Below are positions 46,041 to 57,729 of a stretch of 64,000 nt of DNA, in pieces (the first letter of the stretch is position 1; the number at the start of each line of letters is the position of its first letter). The DNA lies in the NCBI GenBank assembly GCA_039720395.1, contig CM077827.1, positions 21,914,375 to 21,978,374 of the forward strand, written 5' to 3'. The position numbers were made by a program, and so were the translations under genes. The DNA is from Liquidambar formosana (lineage: Eukaryota; Streptophyta; Magnoliopsida; Saxifragales; Altingiaceae). The notes under the pieces were generated by a model that was not told the origin of the DNA, did no database searches, and worked only from the letters and a program-made list of their open reading frames with translations.

Positions 46041-46366
46041 GGACACTACTTGCCTCCACTCCAGGGTGGAGGAGTTCCTTTCCACCTCCATTTATTTTCT
46101 GCCACGTGTCATAAATATTTTAGAAAAATATGAATTCAAAAGCACAAACAAACAAACAAACAAGTTAATATGGATACATAGACACACATTTTTGTTAACA
46201 TAAACATGTAACACTTAAATATGAATTTATGAAAATGTGTTTACAATTATGTAAATGTAGGAATTCAAGTACACAATCAATTCTCCTTATTTATTTGGAA
46301 AGGAGCGAAATATGAGAGGGAAAGAGAAGGAGCTCCTCCATCCAAGGGTGGAGACAAGTATTTTCC
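46041..46366. mobile_element. Mutator-like MITE, family M1, copy 1
   Basis: The left end GGACACTACTTGCCTCCACT and the right end reverse complement GGAAAATACTTGTCTCCACC form terminal inverted repeats of about 40 bp. The flanks GTTAATTTT (46032-46040) and ATTAATTTT (46367-46375) match at 8 of 9 bases. The 9-bp duplication and the GG...CC ends fit a Mutator-like non-autonomous element. A second, reverse-oriented copy lies at 56938-57729. Confidence 0.85.
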
Positions 46367-46375
46367 ATTAATTTT

Positions 46376-46828
46376 CTATTATGTTTTGGTCCAATTCTGA
46401 GGGATCTATCCTATATTTGCTTTAGAATATTTTTCTCTATATTTGTGAGAGTAAGAAATTATTTCTTACTGTATTGTACTCAATTAATTTCTGTGGCGAA
46501 GAACCCTGATCATTATTAACTGTGACATAGGCCAAGAAGACCAAACCACTTAATTGCTTGCTTTGTGTGATTGCATTCATATATCGCTTGTTTGTTTTCT
46601 CTTTCTTGGTTCATTTGTTTTGGCCTGCGATTGCCTTGATGGCTTGATCAATATGGTTCCATGGAATAATTTCCCGCCACATGAAGATACTTCTATTATT
46701 CACAGTGGAAAACTAAATAGCCTAACTTCGAGATAACATGCGTTCCAATTACAGGAGAAAATCATAAAATTCCAAAGATCAGCACACACTAGAATGAGTA
46801 AAGAATGACGGATGTATTAGACTTTGTT
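46376..46828. other. intergenic, no gene seen
   Basis: AT-rich spacer downstream of the FHA gene. Short open frames have no recognisable content. Confidence 0.5.
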
Positions 46829-46905
46829 TCTTCTTCTTCTTCTTCTTCTTCTTCTTCTTCTACTTCCTTTTTTTTGGTTCCCCCGGTGGGCGGGAGGAAG
46901 AAGCA

Positions 46906-46944
<39 letters not shown>
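46829..46944. repeat. (CTT)n array and 38-base poly-A
   Basis: About eleven CTT/TTC triplets (46829-46861), a T run and a G/C-rich CCCCCGGTGGGCGGGAGG, then 38 consecutive A (46907-46944). The poly-A may be the tail of a short retroelement, but no body could be identified. Ser-rich and Lys-rich open frames here are artefacts of the repeats. Confidence 0.9.
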
Positions 46945-46947
<3 letters not shown>

Positions 46948-47199
46948 CAGCATGGCTGCCCCCATCATTGAAGGAGCTGAGCCTTCGAATGATAGAAAAC
47001 AAAAGGTGTGCTTGGTTTCTCTGAAAAAACCAGTGCGAATATCATTTTGACTTTCTGTTGGCCTACCTCTAAGGATATATAGAAAAGGTTGGACAGCGTG
47101 ACATTCTGAAATTATCTCCTTTTTAAGGGATTTCCTCACACAGCAACTGCTGAATTGATTTATTTATTAACTACATTGTCCACAAATATAGCCTGGAAT

Positions 47200-50100
47200 T
47201 CAACTTGTGGTTTCCAAATTTTCAGTTGAGCTGTTAGTCTCTGGTTTAACATCAGATTCTTCTAGTTTGACTTCTGCGCTCTCCATCTTTGATACACGGA
47301 ACATGGCTAGATGGATATCCCCTGAGAAGGAAAGAAACCAACTTCAGCTTCCAAGTGAATGATAATTCAATTCTGAACAATTAAATGAGGGTATGTTTAG
47401 GCATCCAAATGGAAGTTCAAAAAATTATAAATCCATCATCTTGAATAAGTAAATTCAAGAAAATGATCATCATCATCACAAATGAGAGCGAAAATTCATA
47501 ATACAGACATTTTATGAATTTCTAAATTGATCCTATAACATCAATTATGACGATGACTTTAGTTTTTTAAATAGTCTAATTCAAGATGATGGACTTGTGC
47601 CATCAATAATATGTAATGAAAAAGAAAATAAGGTTTTTCATGAACTATGCTTTGTTAAGGCACATTATAAGCAATTTATAATATTTACACACTCAATAAT
47701 GGGGCATGTGGAAGCTGCCAGGAGATTGAATCTCTACTTTGTGTTTACATCGCATATGAATTGAGCCCATTGTGCTTTTAATAGCATTTAAAAGAATACT
47801 TATTTATTTAATTAAAATTTAAAAGAAGGGCACTTTGGGATTTCAATATATGTTCTCGTGTGTATGTTTTGGTGAATATGGTGACCTCTCTGCATGACTG
47901 AGTACAAAACACAACGGACTATTCAGTTTCCATAGGATGGCCAGATACTGTTTAAGGGGTTTAGCCTCTTAGAGGATTAGAAAACACAAAGTCATAGGCA
48001 GATTAAAAATATCAAAGTATCCATTCTGATGACTCTTCATAGTTCATACCATTAAACTATGTATTAAGGTTTTTTTAATTATTAAAACCACTGTTTTCTC
48101 TTTAATATATAAATTTCAACAGCATTAGATTTGTTGGGTTCTTTTATTTTTATTTTATTTTTGTTTAGAGTGGTTTTGGGGCGGGGGGGGGGGGGGGGGG
48201 GGGGTTGGTGGCCACCTGTGCGGGGAGTAGGGAGAGCAGGGGAAGCGAGCAGGCTTAAAGATTTGAAGTACAGCCATATATTTTGGTCTATTAGCAGCCT
48301 TTTTTAGTCGTGGCACTCATGGAAATCAACCCAAGCAAAGTCCTAACCATTTGCATAGGTATACAGCTGTTATGACTACTTATTACTATTAATAATCACC
48401 GTACCTCAGACCACTGTAATGCAAACAACACAGGATGACTAAAAACAGTTATATTACCACGATATTGTTATTAGAAAACATTGGCCACATTATGTAAGAG
48501 TTTTTCAAATAGTGGCCAAATATTAAGTATGCCAATGTTAGAGTACTAAAAACATCAACCATAAATCACATACATTTCTTGTGAGGGCTCTTTTATCAGA
48601 TACTTGGGAAACAAGTTAGCCAGTCAGTCAAGAAGATAGATCATTCTTAAACAGGAAAAATGACAGAGAAGGAAAAAAACTGGTAAAAAGATAATTTCTT
48701 GCAAGAAATTTACCTATGAGTAATGCTTTAGACTCGACCACAAATCATAATTAATGGCAAATTTTCTAAAATGAAGTTTGCTTTCACTGTGGCATACATC
48801 CCACTACACAATGCACCCCAACAATATAAGAACTTCTGGATTTTTTTGGTTCACCTACATTGTTAAAGACATGCCAAACCTTTATGCCAGGGTTCCTTTG
48901 GACATACTTCTTGGATCCAGCCTTCAACTGAAGAGGTAAAAATATTGTATTCTACACAGTTGTTATCAGTTTTTTTTTCCCAATTGTTTTATTCATCTGT
49001 TCAAGTTTATAGAGTCTTAAACATGTTTGGAAGACATATGCCCATAGATCGTCACTGCATTTGTGCTTCCCAAGTCCGCATAATGCACTCTAATCAACCT
49101 GTTTTGAGGTCAAAGGGGAATTCCCTAGTCTCCTAATGAGGTAATCAGTAATCCTTCATATTTGTATCAGGAGCATGCAATAGAACCAATTTTACAATGA
49201 GTGGGGTCAACTCACCCTCCAACTCAGATAAGCAAAGATCCACAGAAGACCAAGGACCTTTTGAAATGATTATAACCAATTTTTTTATCGTTCCTCCAAT
49301 TAAAGGGTTATGATGTTGACTTTAATGTATCAAAGCTTAACTGGTACCATCAGAGAGAATTTACCTTTCTAACTGAATTTTACTTGTGGAACAACAGGCT
49401 CTATATTTCTTACGAAATCTGTTGTTTACTGTGCCTACATCTGAACTTGGCCCACAGTTCCTAGGTGGGAAACTCTGAACAATCTAATCCACTTTTCATA
49501 TCATATAAATATATGGTGTAGTTTTCAAGTCTTGCTCACATAGCAGACCCAAGACCCAAAACCATCGGAACTGCTCCTGCCTTCAAGTGTAGGATGGGAT
49601 CAAATAAAATCCAACATTCTTATGTGATTGGGAGTGGAGTTCGAGGTGGAATATATGATATAGCCTATAGACCTATCACGAGGGCAAACTACTTCGTAGA
49701 TAGTTTTGAAAAATCTCCAACAAATTGTATTAACAGCAATCGCTACCTCTGTAATTTTTACATTATGAAAAAGAATTGGTGCTTATATTTAATATACTTG
49801 GGAATTTTTGAAGAATATAGCTTGAATAACTTCTTTCAAAATTGACTATTTGTCTCTCTGTTAGAGGTGTTCCAAAAATGTTTGTGATCAAATAAATAGC
49901 TTTGCGAATGAATGGATCAGATCGAAATGGAAAATAGAAAGAATTGTACAAGTTATATGTTTTGTGACCACTTTGTGGAAAATCGTTAGGTATGAATATC
50001 TTAGATACTTGTGATTCAATTGGCGAAATAGTATCTCTCTCCAAAAAAACATGTTTTTTTTCACCACCGTACAAAGAAAATATTTTGTTGCGAATGAACA

Positions 50101-53100
50101 AGATATTGAGGAATTGTCCATACGTAAAATCATAATTATTGATATGGGACTTGGGAATTTAAAAGCTAAAACCAGAGACATCCATGGTTTACATTAGAAT
50201 TAATGCAGAACAAAGGGCTGAACATTTTGGGAAAGGTGGGAACAGTGAAATTTAAGCGACATAGCTCGTATCAGGTATAAATTTAAACAAGCACAAGTTT
50301 TAATCTGCTAATCAAAATGAATACTATCAACAATTAGTATTTCCTATAAATTCATCCAGATCTAGATGCAAAGCAACTCAATTCTGTTGAAATTGCAAAA
50401 ATTTCCTGTATCTTGCTCAAAATGGAGTTTTTGAAAAGGAAAAAAAACTTATTTTTATGGAATTTTTAATCTAAATTTTATATAGAAGGCTGTGCTTAGA
50501 TCTTTTAAACTCGTTTTTGGCGATTAGAATTCTTACTTTTTTCTTTTTTTTCTTTTTTTTTTTTTTTTGGTGGCAATTTATGCATATTTTCAAATTAGAA
50601 GTCTTTCTGTTCTTAGAATTCAAGTTTGTAGTCCATAAATGAGACATTGTGCTGTAAAAATAGGAATTTTGAGATCTTCTGGTTTCCCTGTTACCCTTGT
50701 CGATTCAATGATTCCCACTAAAGTAGAGGATGGTGTTCTTTCCCCTTTACCCTACTGCATGTAAGATTTTAATGTAAAAGACACACACAGACAGCAGAGT
50801 CAAAGAGTGGATTTATTATATTTAGGCCTCTTGTCGTTCTCAATATATTCCCAAGTCCCAACAAAGTTTCAGGAACTAAAGATTATCACTTTTGTAAAAG
50901 TTTGTTAATCACCTCAAATGCATCGAATAAATCAAGATAGATAAGTTAGAGAAACGGTACCAAATGTAATATAACTTCCAGGTGGTGCAATAGCAATGGC
51001 ACCGGGTCTGAGTCGCTTTTCACCAATAAATGTCCCATTTGTGCTGTCCAAATCCATGACCAAAAGATTCCCATCTTTTTTCTTAATGCGAGCATGCAAA
51101 GCGGATACTGTTATAGTACAGAAAGAGTATATACACAAGGAATGAGGATTACAATTGTAGGTTTGACAAATTTATAATTGAAAATGCTGTCTAATTCCAT
51201 ATATCATGTTATCTCATGAATGCTGCTTTAAGAGGTTGATAATAAGTGGAAAAACATAATACAGTAACAATCATGCAACTTTGTTGATTATGTTTATGAG
51301 ATTGGAGTGTATGTGTCGAGGAATTCCATGAAGGGTGTAGGTAGAAATAAGTTCATAAAATGTTATAATTTGGAAGTCTGGAATACCTGTTGCAACTGGA
51401 ATTACCAGATCTGCTTTCTCAGCAACACGGCCGACAGTCACAACATTCTGTAGAGCATCCATAATGATCCAGTTAGCATGGTGCATACTTCAGTTACAGG
51501 AATTACTACAAAGTGACATTGAAGTACTTACTGAAGCTATTTCAAATGCATCTGGCATTTGAACCTCAAAACCTATGTGCCTCCAATCTCCGTCACCTAT
51601 AGAATACCCATGGTTGAACGTACATTGTCAGTCTTAAACAAGTAAATAACACTAGAAAGTAAGTGACAGATGAACTACATTTGGTAAGGATACTTAGATG
51701 GGATACATAGCAACACAAAAGCAGTTCTTTTCTGTAATTATGAAGAATGGGAAAAACAAATGTAACTTCACATGCTTGCTTGTCATGACAAAGTGAATTT
51801 ATTAATAGACAAAAATGAATTAGAATTATGAGAGAGAGAGAGAGAGAGAGAGACTTCATATCATGATCGTGATTAGTCAAAGAACAGAATTTGGTGGACT
51901 AAATGAACCCTGCAAATAGAAGATAGAATATGAAATTCAGGTCTTTGCAGGATCTCATTTGACTGTAAAAGCCAATTTTGATACCACTACATCAGGTGGC
52001 CTAGTAGCCCAGGCAGGCCAACATGCATATGTGCATGGGTTTGAGTCCTAGAACCCCATAGTGAATGCGGTGGTAATTGATTTTCTTCCCAAATGGGTGG
52101 CCTTGGTGGGTTAGGGGCTTTCACTACCCCTCCAAACCCTTTTTTTTAATCTAAAGAAAATGCCAATTTGGATGAAAATCACGAAGTTAAGCGGTTCATT
52201 TCAAAACATCCAGTCCAAAACTGTAAAAATTTTCAGAGTAAACCCAGTAATGTTAGACCCAACAAGGCAACAATGAAGGAATTAAATCAAATAGGGGAAA
52301 AAAAATTTAGAAAAGAAAGAAACAATTTGGAACTACCAAAAAAGTACACGAAATTATGTAAAGGAAGTTAGTTTCTACTTAGTGTACAATTTAGCAGAAA
52401 GATTACTCTAATGGCCAATTCACGTTCAAAATAATTTTGCTATCAACTCATTTGGTCATCCAAATGAGAATTAAACAACTACAATAACGTTTTTTTACAT
52501 AGTATTGAAGGCACAAATCAATCATCTTGAATGAGACTATTTGAAAAATTTAACAGACCATAGTTGATCTTATAGAATCAAGTTTAGAAATTCATGGAAT
52601 ATGTCAATTTTGAATTTTACACTCTAATTTATGAATGATGATCATTCTCTTGAATTTTCTCATTCAAGATGATGGACTACACTACTATAATCGTTTAATT
52701 TTAATCTGGACGACCAAACAGGTCCTTAATGAAAATGAACCCTTTTTACTAACAGTTGGTATTGATTAAGAAATACCCAGATGATAGAAACAGGTAAATA
52801 CTTGGAAACACCAGCGCTTGTTTATAGATTTCAACAAGAAATTTATCACTTTGCTTGAAGAGATTAATTTCATCACCACAGGTAGAAGAATAGATGGAGT
52901 TACTGACCTGCAGGTTCAAGAAGCCATCTATCTGTATCAACTGTTGAAGTGCTTTCAGCATCAGACGCACGTATAGGCCCAAGTTTCTTCCGTTGCCTTG
53001 ATCTAATTTTAACACGTTGAAGCTGTGAGTGAAAGCTCTTAGAGCACAAAAATGTTGCCGAATGATGAGAAAGAATAGAGAGTTTAGAATGATAGAAAGG

Positions 53101-53175
53101 TGGAGACAGAGAAGTAGAGCAGCTTAGAGGCATTGGAAGCTTGGCATAGGAAAGAGAGTGGGCGGTTAATGCCAT
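47200..53175 (-). CDS. FHA-domain protein, probably plastid-targeted (At2g21530-like)
   Basis: Five exons, minus strand: 53175-52908, 51596-51532, 51447-51387, 51107-50961, 47321-47200. All have GT/AG borders, phases agree, and 663 nt encode 220 residues plus TGA. Residues 1-70 are Ser/His-rich and basic with few acidic residues ([14 protein letters not shown]...), like a chloroplast transit peptide. The FHA phosphothreonine-binding fold follows at about 90-190: [33 protein letters not shown] with LHARI, then [20 protein letters not shown] and [10 protein letters not shown]. The conserved Gly-Arg, Ser..His and Asn-Gly of FHA loops are all present. The tail is acidic ([19 protein letters not shown]). 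The start at 53175 was preferred over an in-frame ATG at 53301 because it gives the transit-like N-terminus. A TA-rich box at 53370-53390 could serve as promoter. Orthology is from memory. Partners are unknown. Confidence 0.92.
48183..48204. repeat. 22-base poly-G tract
   Basis: GCGGGG followed by an uninterrupted G run, within intron 4 of the FHA gene. The rest of that intron between 47322 and 49831 shows no other recognisable feature. Confidence 0.95.
49832..50140 (-). pseudogene. ycf2: nuclear plastid DNA fragment: ycf2 piece
   Basis: The minus-strand frame reads [76 protein letters not shown] and [13 protein letters not shown]. This is a recognisable stretch of the large plastid protein Ycf2 with several replacements. 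Homology stops abruptly after NFER. It lies inside intron 4 of the FHA gene in the same orientation and has no start of its own, so it is a NUPT rather than a gene. The frame remains open for at least 100 codons. Confidence 0.85.
51983..52156 (+). mobile_element. tRNA-type SINE in FHA intron 1
   Basis: The body begins with an A-box-like GGTGGCCTAGTAGCC and has a B-box GGTTTGAGTCC about 45 bases later. It ends in a T-rich tail (CCTTTTTTTTAATCT). The flanks AAAAGCCAATTTTGAT (51967-51982) and AAAATGCCAATTTGGAT (52157-52173) are an imperfect target duplication, which supports insertion by target-primed reverse transcription. Confidence 0.8.
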
Positions 53176-54045
53176 TTTGTGCAGATATTGCCCACTCCGT
53201 GGCACTTTGATCTTTGAGCCAGGAGGCCGAGAAAACTCGGCGACACTGAACTGCTGCTTTTGCTTTTCTGGGTTGGTGTGGATAAGTGGCTTTTTGGGCA
53301 CATGTGGTGGAGTATGTGGCAGCGAATTAGTGCATTGACAGGGATTTTGGATAACAAATTTTATTTTATTTTATATATATATATATATTTTTGTGGGTGG
53401 ATAATCAGCTTTTATTTATTTATTATTATGAATATTATTATTATTATATTCATAAAAACTCCCAAAGAAAAAGAAAAAAAAAAAAAAGCCTCCCCACACT
53501 TGAGTTAATAGTATTTTTTGCATTTTTTTTCTTTTTTTTTCTTTTGGAATGTTAATAGTATTTTCCTTTTTAAAATATCAAACCTAATTACATTTTAGGA
53601 GGATTTAGTGAGAGGTCTTATTTGGAATATTGTTGTACTCTCCAGTCCTTTTGAGAAAATTTGTCAAGTTATAAATATTTTAAAAATTGATAGGACAAAA
53701 TTGCCTTGATCATTAAAACGTTTCTGTTCAAAAACCTCTTTAAATGGGATTATCCAAAATTGACGGAGTGATTCATTCTTTATTTTTTTAAAAACGGAAT
53801 CAGTTTAAAATTGGTTCAAAAACCCCCCCTTTAAATGGGATTCTTTCTTTATTTTTTTTTTCTCTCCTTTTTTTCTTCTCCTAAGATTTTTGTCTATAGT
53901 AATTCTCCCATAACCATAACCTCCTTATTTTTAGTTATTTCTCTTCTTATTTTTCTCCCATGATTTTATATGTATTTCTCTACCATAATAATTCTCTTAT
54001 AACCATGTGAGCTGCCATTGTTATAACTGTTTCTTGTGTCTCATG
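53176..54045. other. FHA promoter side and AT-rich spacer
   Basis: 53176-53300 is probable 5' untranslated region. 53365-53395 holds a (TA)n stretch that could act as TATA box on the minus strand. Beyond it are A-rich and T-rich tracts and microsatellites with no gene. Confidence 0.5.
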
Positions 54046-55066
54046 TGTTGACAAAAATTAATAATTTGAGGCTTCAAGGTAATGACAAATGTAGGGATTT
54101 TAAAAATTAAGTGATGGTTTGGTTTCATGAGTTATTGGATACAGTTACATGGTATTGTATATAGTTACTGGTTGCTTGTAACTATTTAATTTTATTTTTT
54201 CTGAGTTTATTGTATATAGTTTCTGGATAGTAAACAATTACATGGTATTGTATATGAGTTCATGTAACAATCATTAGGTTGTCGGCAAATTTTAATCCAC
54301 TTGTAACTAGTTCCATGATATTTGTAGCTGTTTAAATTATTTTTCCCATTCTGTGAAATGAGTTACAATGAAAAATGTTAAATTTTATGTGTTTTAATAG
54401 GAAAGCTTCAAAACTTATTTGCTTTATTATATATTGCCTTTATTGGCTGAAATATTCTTAACAGTTTTAGTAATTTATTTCATTGGTTTATTACCTTCTT
54501 TAAGAGCCAACAGTTACTATTCTTGTATTTAGGTATTTTTACCCAACGGTAATATACTTTAATGGAGGAACGTTCTGTAAGGTTTCTATGGCCTATTTAA
54601 CCAGAACGTTCCATCCATTACAGATATACACACAGACTCTTCTCTCTACATATATCTTCTTTCTGTCAAACTCTCTTTGCTCTTTCTTCACCATTTTTCT
54701 ATTATATATTTTGGGCGATTCGATACATACTTGGCACCCCGTCTGCGTAGGTGTGCGCTACAGATCAGACAGCCTGCGAGGAATAGGGTTGTATCTTGGA
54801 GCTGTGTGCGACCACCAATACCCGCACGTGGGGAAGCGTATACGACTTTAGGACAGCGACTACGTGCCTCTCTACAACTCCAGGCTATTTTTTATCATTT
54901 TCTACCATTTGATTTTGTTTAATTTAATAGTTTATATTCATTTTTGTCCTGTTCATATTCTTTCTACTTGGATTATTGTTGCATAGATTATATTTATATT
55001 ATTCTATTAATCATTGTGTAGATTTATGTTATCTCTAACATTGTTTATTGTAGAATTGTTCCAACA
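54046..55066 (+). mobile_element. possible copia solo LTR
   Basis: The segment starts TGTTGACAAAAATT and ends AATTGTTCCAACA, giving a loose TGTTG/CAACA terminal repeat. Inside, a promoter-like GGCCTATTTAACC (54590) is followed by a pyrimidine-rich leader (CTCTTCTCTCTAC) and a GC-rich patch (54720-54890) that looks like LTR R/U5 sequence. No matching 5-bp target duplication was found, so the ends are tentative. The small open frames at 54588-54922 fall in the GC-rich patch and match nothing I know. Confidence 0.4.
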
Positions 55067-55424
55067 AAAAATGAGTTAAAATAGTTACGTAAAGTAGATG
55101 GCAATGTTTTCAACAGAATAAGGAAATCCATTTTAGGCCCAAAATATGAACTATTGGTGTGGAGATAAACATGTCAATATGGTTTAGATATGATTTATTG
55201 CCCCGGAAATCATGAATGGTATTCACGGAAATCAAGAAGATAAACATGGCAATATGGTTTATTGCCCCAGAAATCATGGAGTATACACTTTGGAAGAATC
55301 TCACAAAAATATTGAAAACCAACGACTAGGAAAAAAAATACCGTATTTGGGGGGAGGGCATGAATGGTATTCATGAAATAAAGAAACCTACTACGATCAT
55401 AAAACGTTAGCGTTTTATATGTAC
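55067..55424. repeat. short direct repeats
   Basis: The phrase AACATG(T/G)CAATATGGTTTA and ATTGCCCC(G/A)GAAATCATG occur twice (55168-55214 and 55244-55280), a local duplication of about 75 bp. No gene is seen. Confidence 0.6.
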
Positions 55425-55433
55425 AATGGACTT

Positions 55434-55641
55434 GGGATTTGGATTTGGTGCATTTAGTCACTTTAAATGCACTGTAAAGTTACCGCGCGATGAGCAACAC
55501 GTGGAGACAGTTGAGATTGAAGACAACCATTTTATGCCCAACCAATCTCAGCTTTCCAATTTCAACTCTCTTCACGTGTCGCTCATCGTACAGTAACTTT
55601 ATGGTGCATTTAAAGTAACTAAATGCACCAAATCCACTTCT
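55434..55641. mobile_element. Mutator-like MITE, family M2, with 9-bp target duplication
   Basis: Long terminal inverted repeats: left GGATTTGGTGCATTTAGTCA, CTTTAAATGCAC and GATGAGCAACACGTG pair with the right end read in reverse (GGATTTGGTGCATTTAGTTA, CTTTAAATGCAC, GATGAGCGACACGTG). The arms exceed 80 bp of a 208-bp element. The flanks AATGGACTT (55425-55433 and 55642-55650) are a perfect 9-bp duplication, typical of Mutator-like elements. Confidence 0.9.
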
Positions 55642-55650
55642 AATGGACTT

Positions 55651-56810
55651 GATGCATTAAAATATTTTATGAAGTCCTTATGACTTCACAAGTCCTTAGA
55701 TAAGGACTTTCCGCTGATTTCCCTTACATTTTATTCGATGATCCCTCTTAAATTAGGAAATTTTGGTAACTTTATTTTCTTATCTATAAACATTGTTTCT
55801 TTTAACATTGATATCGATCATTCTATATATAGAGTAATTTTTAAATAATCATTCAAAATACTATAAATGTTGTAAGGATAATTCTTTAATTTGTCAAAAT
55901 TAATATGCAGAAGTAGGCTTGGAATACCTTTCATTTGACCTCACAAAAAAAAAAAAAAAAGGTAAAAACTATTAATCTCTCCTTTTCCATGGATAACAAA
56001 TTAACTTTCGACCTGCGCACTGTGTGTTTACAAGTGGCAAAGAATTAAGTTTAGGTTAAGTTTGAATTTGCCTATTTTGTTATAACGAACCATATATCAC
56101 AAGTTTTAGTTCGAATCAAACAATATGTTAGTGTCATTATGCTATTTGTGAAATTCAAACTGGACCAGACATAATTTTTCAAAGGATATATTATGTTTGA
56201 ATATGGTTTCCTCGAGTAGGGCACACGAAATTTCGAACTTTCACCTCTTTTTATTGCCCTATCATATTAAAAGTCTATCAAATGGCATGGTATTTTTATT
56301 ATGCCACAGTACTGTATAAGAAAGTTGAGAAATCAAGTCCTGTCAAACTCATCTTTTTACCCAGTTTTCAACGCTATAGCTTGTAGTATGATGATCGAGT
56401 ATGTATCCTTGCTTCTAATTTACTATTATTTCATTTTAGAATTCTCAAAATTTTCCAAGATATCATACTTATTTTCAGCCTTTCAATCAAACCTAGGAAA
56501 TCCAAATTTATTTATTTTATTCTATTATTGTACATTTAGCTAGTATAATTTCAAATCGGTCGCACACATTGCCTAATTAGTTCCCTAGCTACTTTCAAAT
56601 CGTATAGCCTCCACTTCTAAATTTAGGGCAATGATTCAGATGTTGCCTCTAATATGATCGTAGCAACATATATAGGCAAAAGCAAATGCAGCCCATTGCT
56701 ATTAAACCAATGGAAACGGAAATGGGGACGGATGAGGCTATTGTTAATTGCGACACGCAAGCTTGGTGACTTTAAAAATGTTGAGTCTAGAGACTTGACA
56801 CATGCACAAA
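55651..56810. other. intergenic, no gene seen
   Basis: AT-rich sequence with a poly-A tract at about 55946-55962. Short open frames lack recognisable motifs. Confidence 0.5.
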
Positions 56811-56846
56811 GAGGAGGAGGAGGAGGAGGAGGAGGAGGAGGAGGAG
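56811..56846. repeat. (GGA)n microsatellite
   Basis: Twelve GAG/GGA triplets in a row. Poly-Gly and poly-Pro open frames across it are artefacts. Confidence 0.95.
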
Positions 56847-56937
56847 TCACTTTTGTGTCTTTCTTTCACAACCACCTTTTAACCTGCCCTTACTTAGAAT
56901 CTGAGTAGAACCGCCTGAGAAGTTGCATTTGAGGACC

Positions 56938-57729
56938 GGAAAATACTTGCCTCTATCCTTGGGTGGAGGAGCTCCTTCCCTCCTCCCACTCATATTTCAT
57001 CACTTGTCCAAATAAAGAAAGAGAATTGATTGTGTGTATGCATTCCCATGTTTACATAATTGTGAACATATTTTTATAAATCCATATTTGAGTGTTACAT
57101 TTTTATGTTAACATGAATGTGTGTCCACGTATTCATATTAGCTTATTTATTTGTTTGTGATTTTGAATTCATATTTTTCTAAAATATTTATGACATGAAA
57201 CAGAAAATGAATGGAGGTAGGGAGTAACTCTTCCTAGTGTTATTAAACCCGGACCGGACCGGCCGGTCGAACATGTGAACCGGACACCAGACTGGTCCGG
57301 TTTTTAATTGGGTCGAAAATGCATGCCATCCGGACGAACCAGATCAAACCGCTCTAAACCACCGGTTTTTTATGGGAACCAGATGCAAACCAATTCGATT
57401 GGACGGGTACTAATTCTTAAAAATTCTAACATTTTGCTGTATGAGGAGTAGAAACCTGGATGTACACTCTACAGGAATTCTTAACCACTGGACCACCTAG
57501 TGCTAATATGAAAAATTTCACTACACATATTATTTAAGGTCTAAATGTATACATTTTATTTTTTGGTATTATTTTAATTATTTATTATTATTTTAATTAT
57601 ATAACCGGTCCAACTGGTACCTGACAGTTGAACCAGTAACCCAGTGACCCGACCTCTAGACCGGGTCAATGACCGATCCGAGTTTAATAACTATGACTCC
57701 TCCACCTTGAGGTGAGGCAAGTAGTGTTC
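56938..57729. mobile_element. Mutator-like MITE, family M1, copy 2 (interrupted)
   Basis: The ends GGAAAATACTTGCCTCTATC and (reverse complement of the right end) GAACACTACTTGCCTCACCT match copy 1 at 46041-46366. The interior (ATGTTTACATAATTGTGAAC; GAATTCATATTTTTCTAAAA) is the reverse complement of copy 1. Without the hAT-like insertion it would be about 320 bp, close to copy 1. The target duplication is not preserved. Confidence 0.85.
57235..57695. mobile_element. hAT-like MITE nested in M1 copy 2
   Basis: Terminal inverted repeats TAGTGTTATTAAACCCGGA and (right end reversed) CATAGTTATTAAACTCGGA are followed by GGACCGG-rich subterminal repeats. The flanks ACTCTTCC (57227-57234) and ACTCCTCC (57696-57703) form an 8-bp duplication with one mismatch, as expected for hAT elements. 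461 bp, non-coding. Confidence 0.85.

Noticed and set aside
46805..47139. Open frames with poly-Ser, poly-Lys, poly-Phe and poly-Glu on both strands
   Set aside because: They come entirely from the CTT array and the 38-base A run.
49594..49845. 83-codon plus-strand open frame overlapping the ycf2 piece
   Set aside because: No motif; the supported reading here is the minus-strand plastid-derived fragment.
56623..56908. Poly-Gly and poly-Pro open frames
   Set aside because: They are created by the GGA microsatellite.
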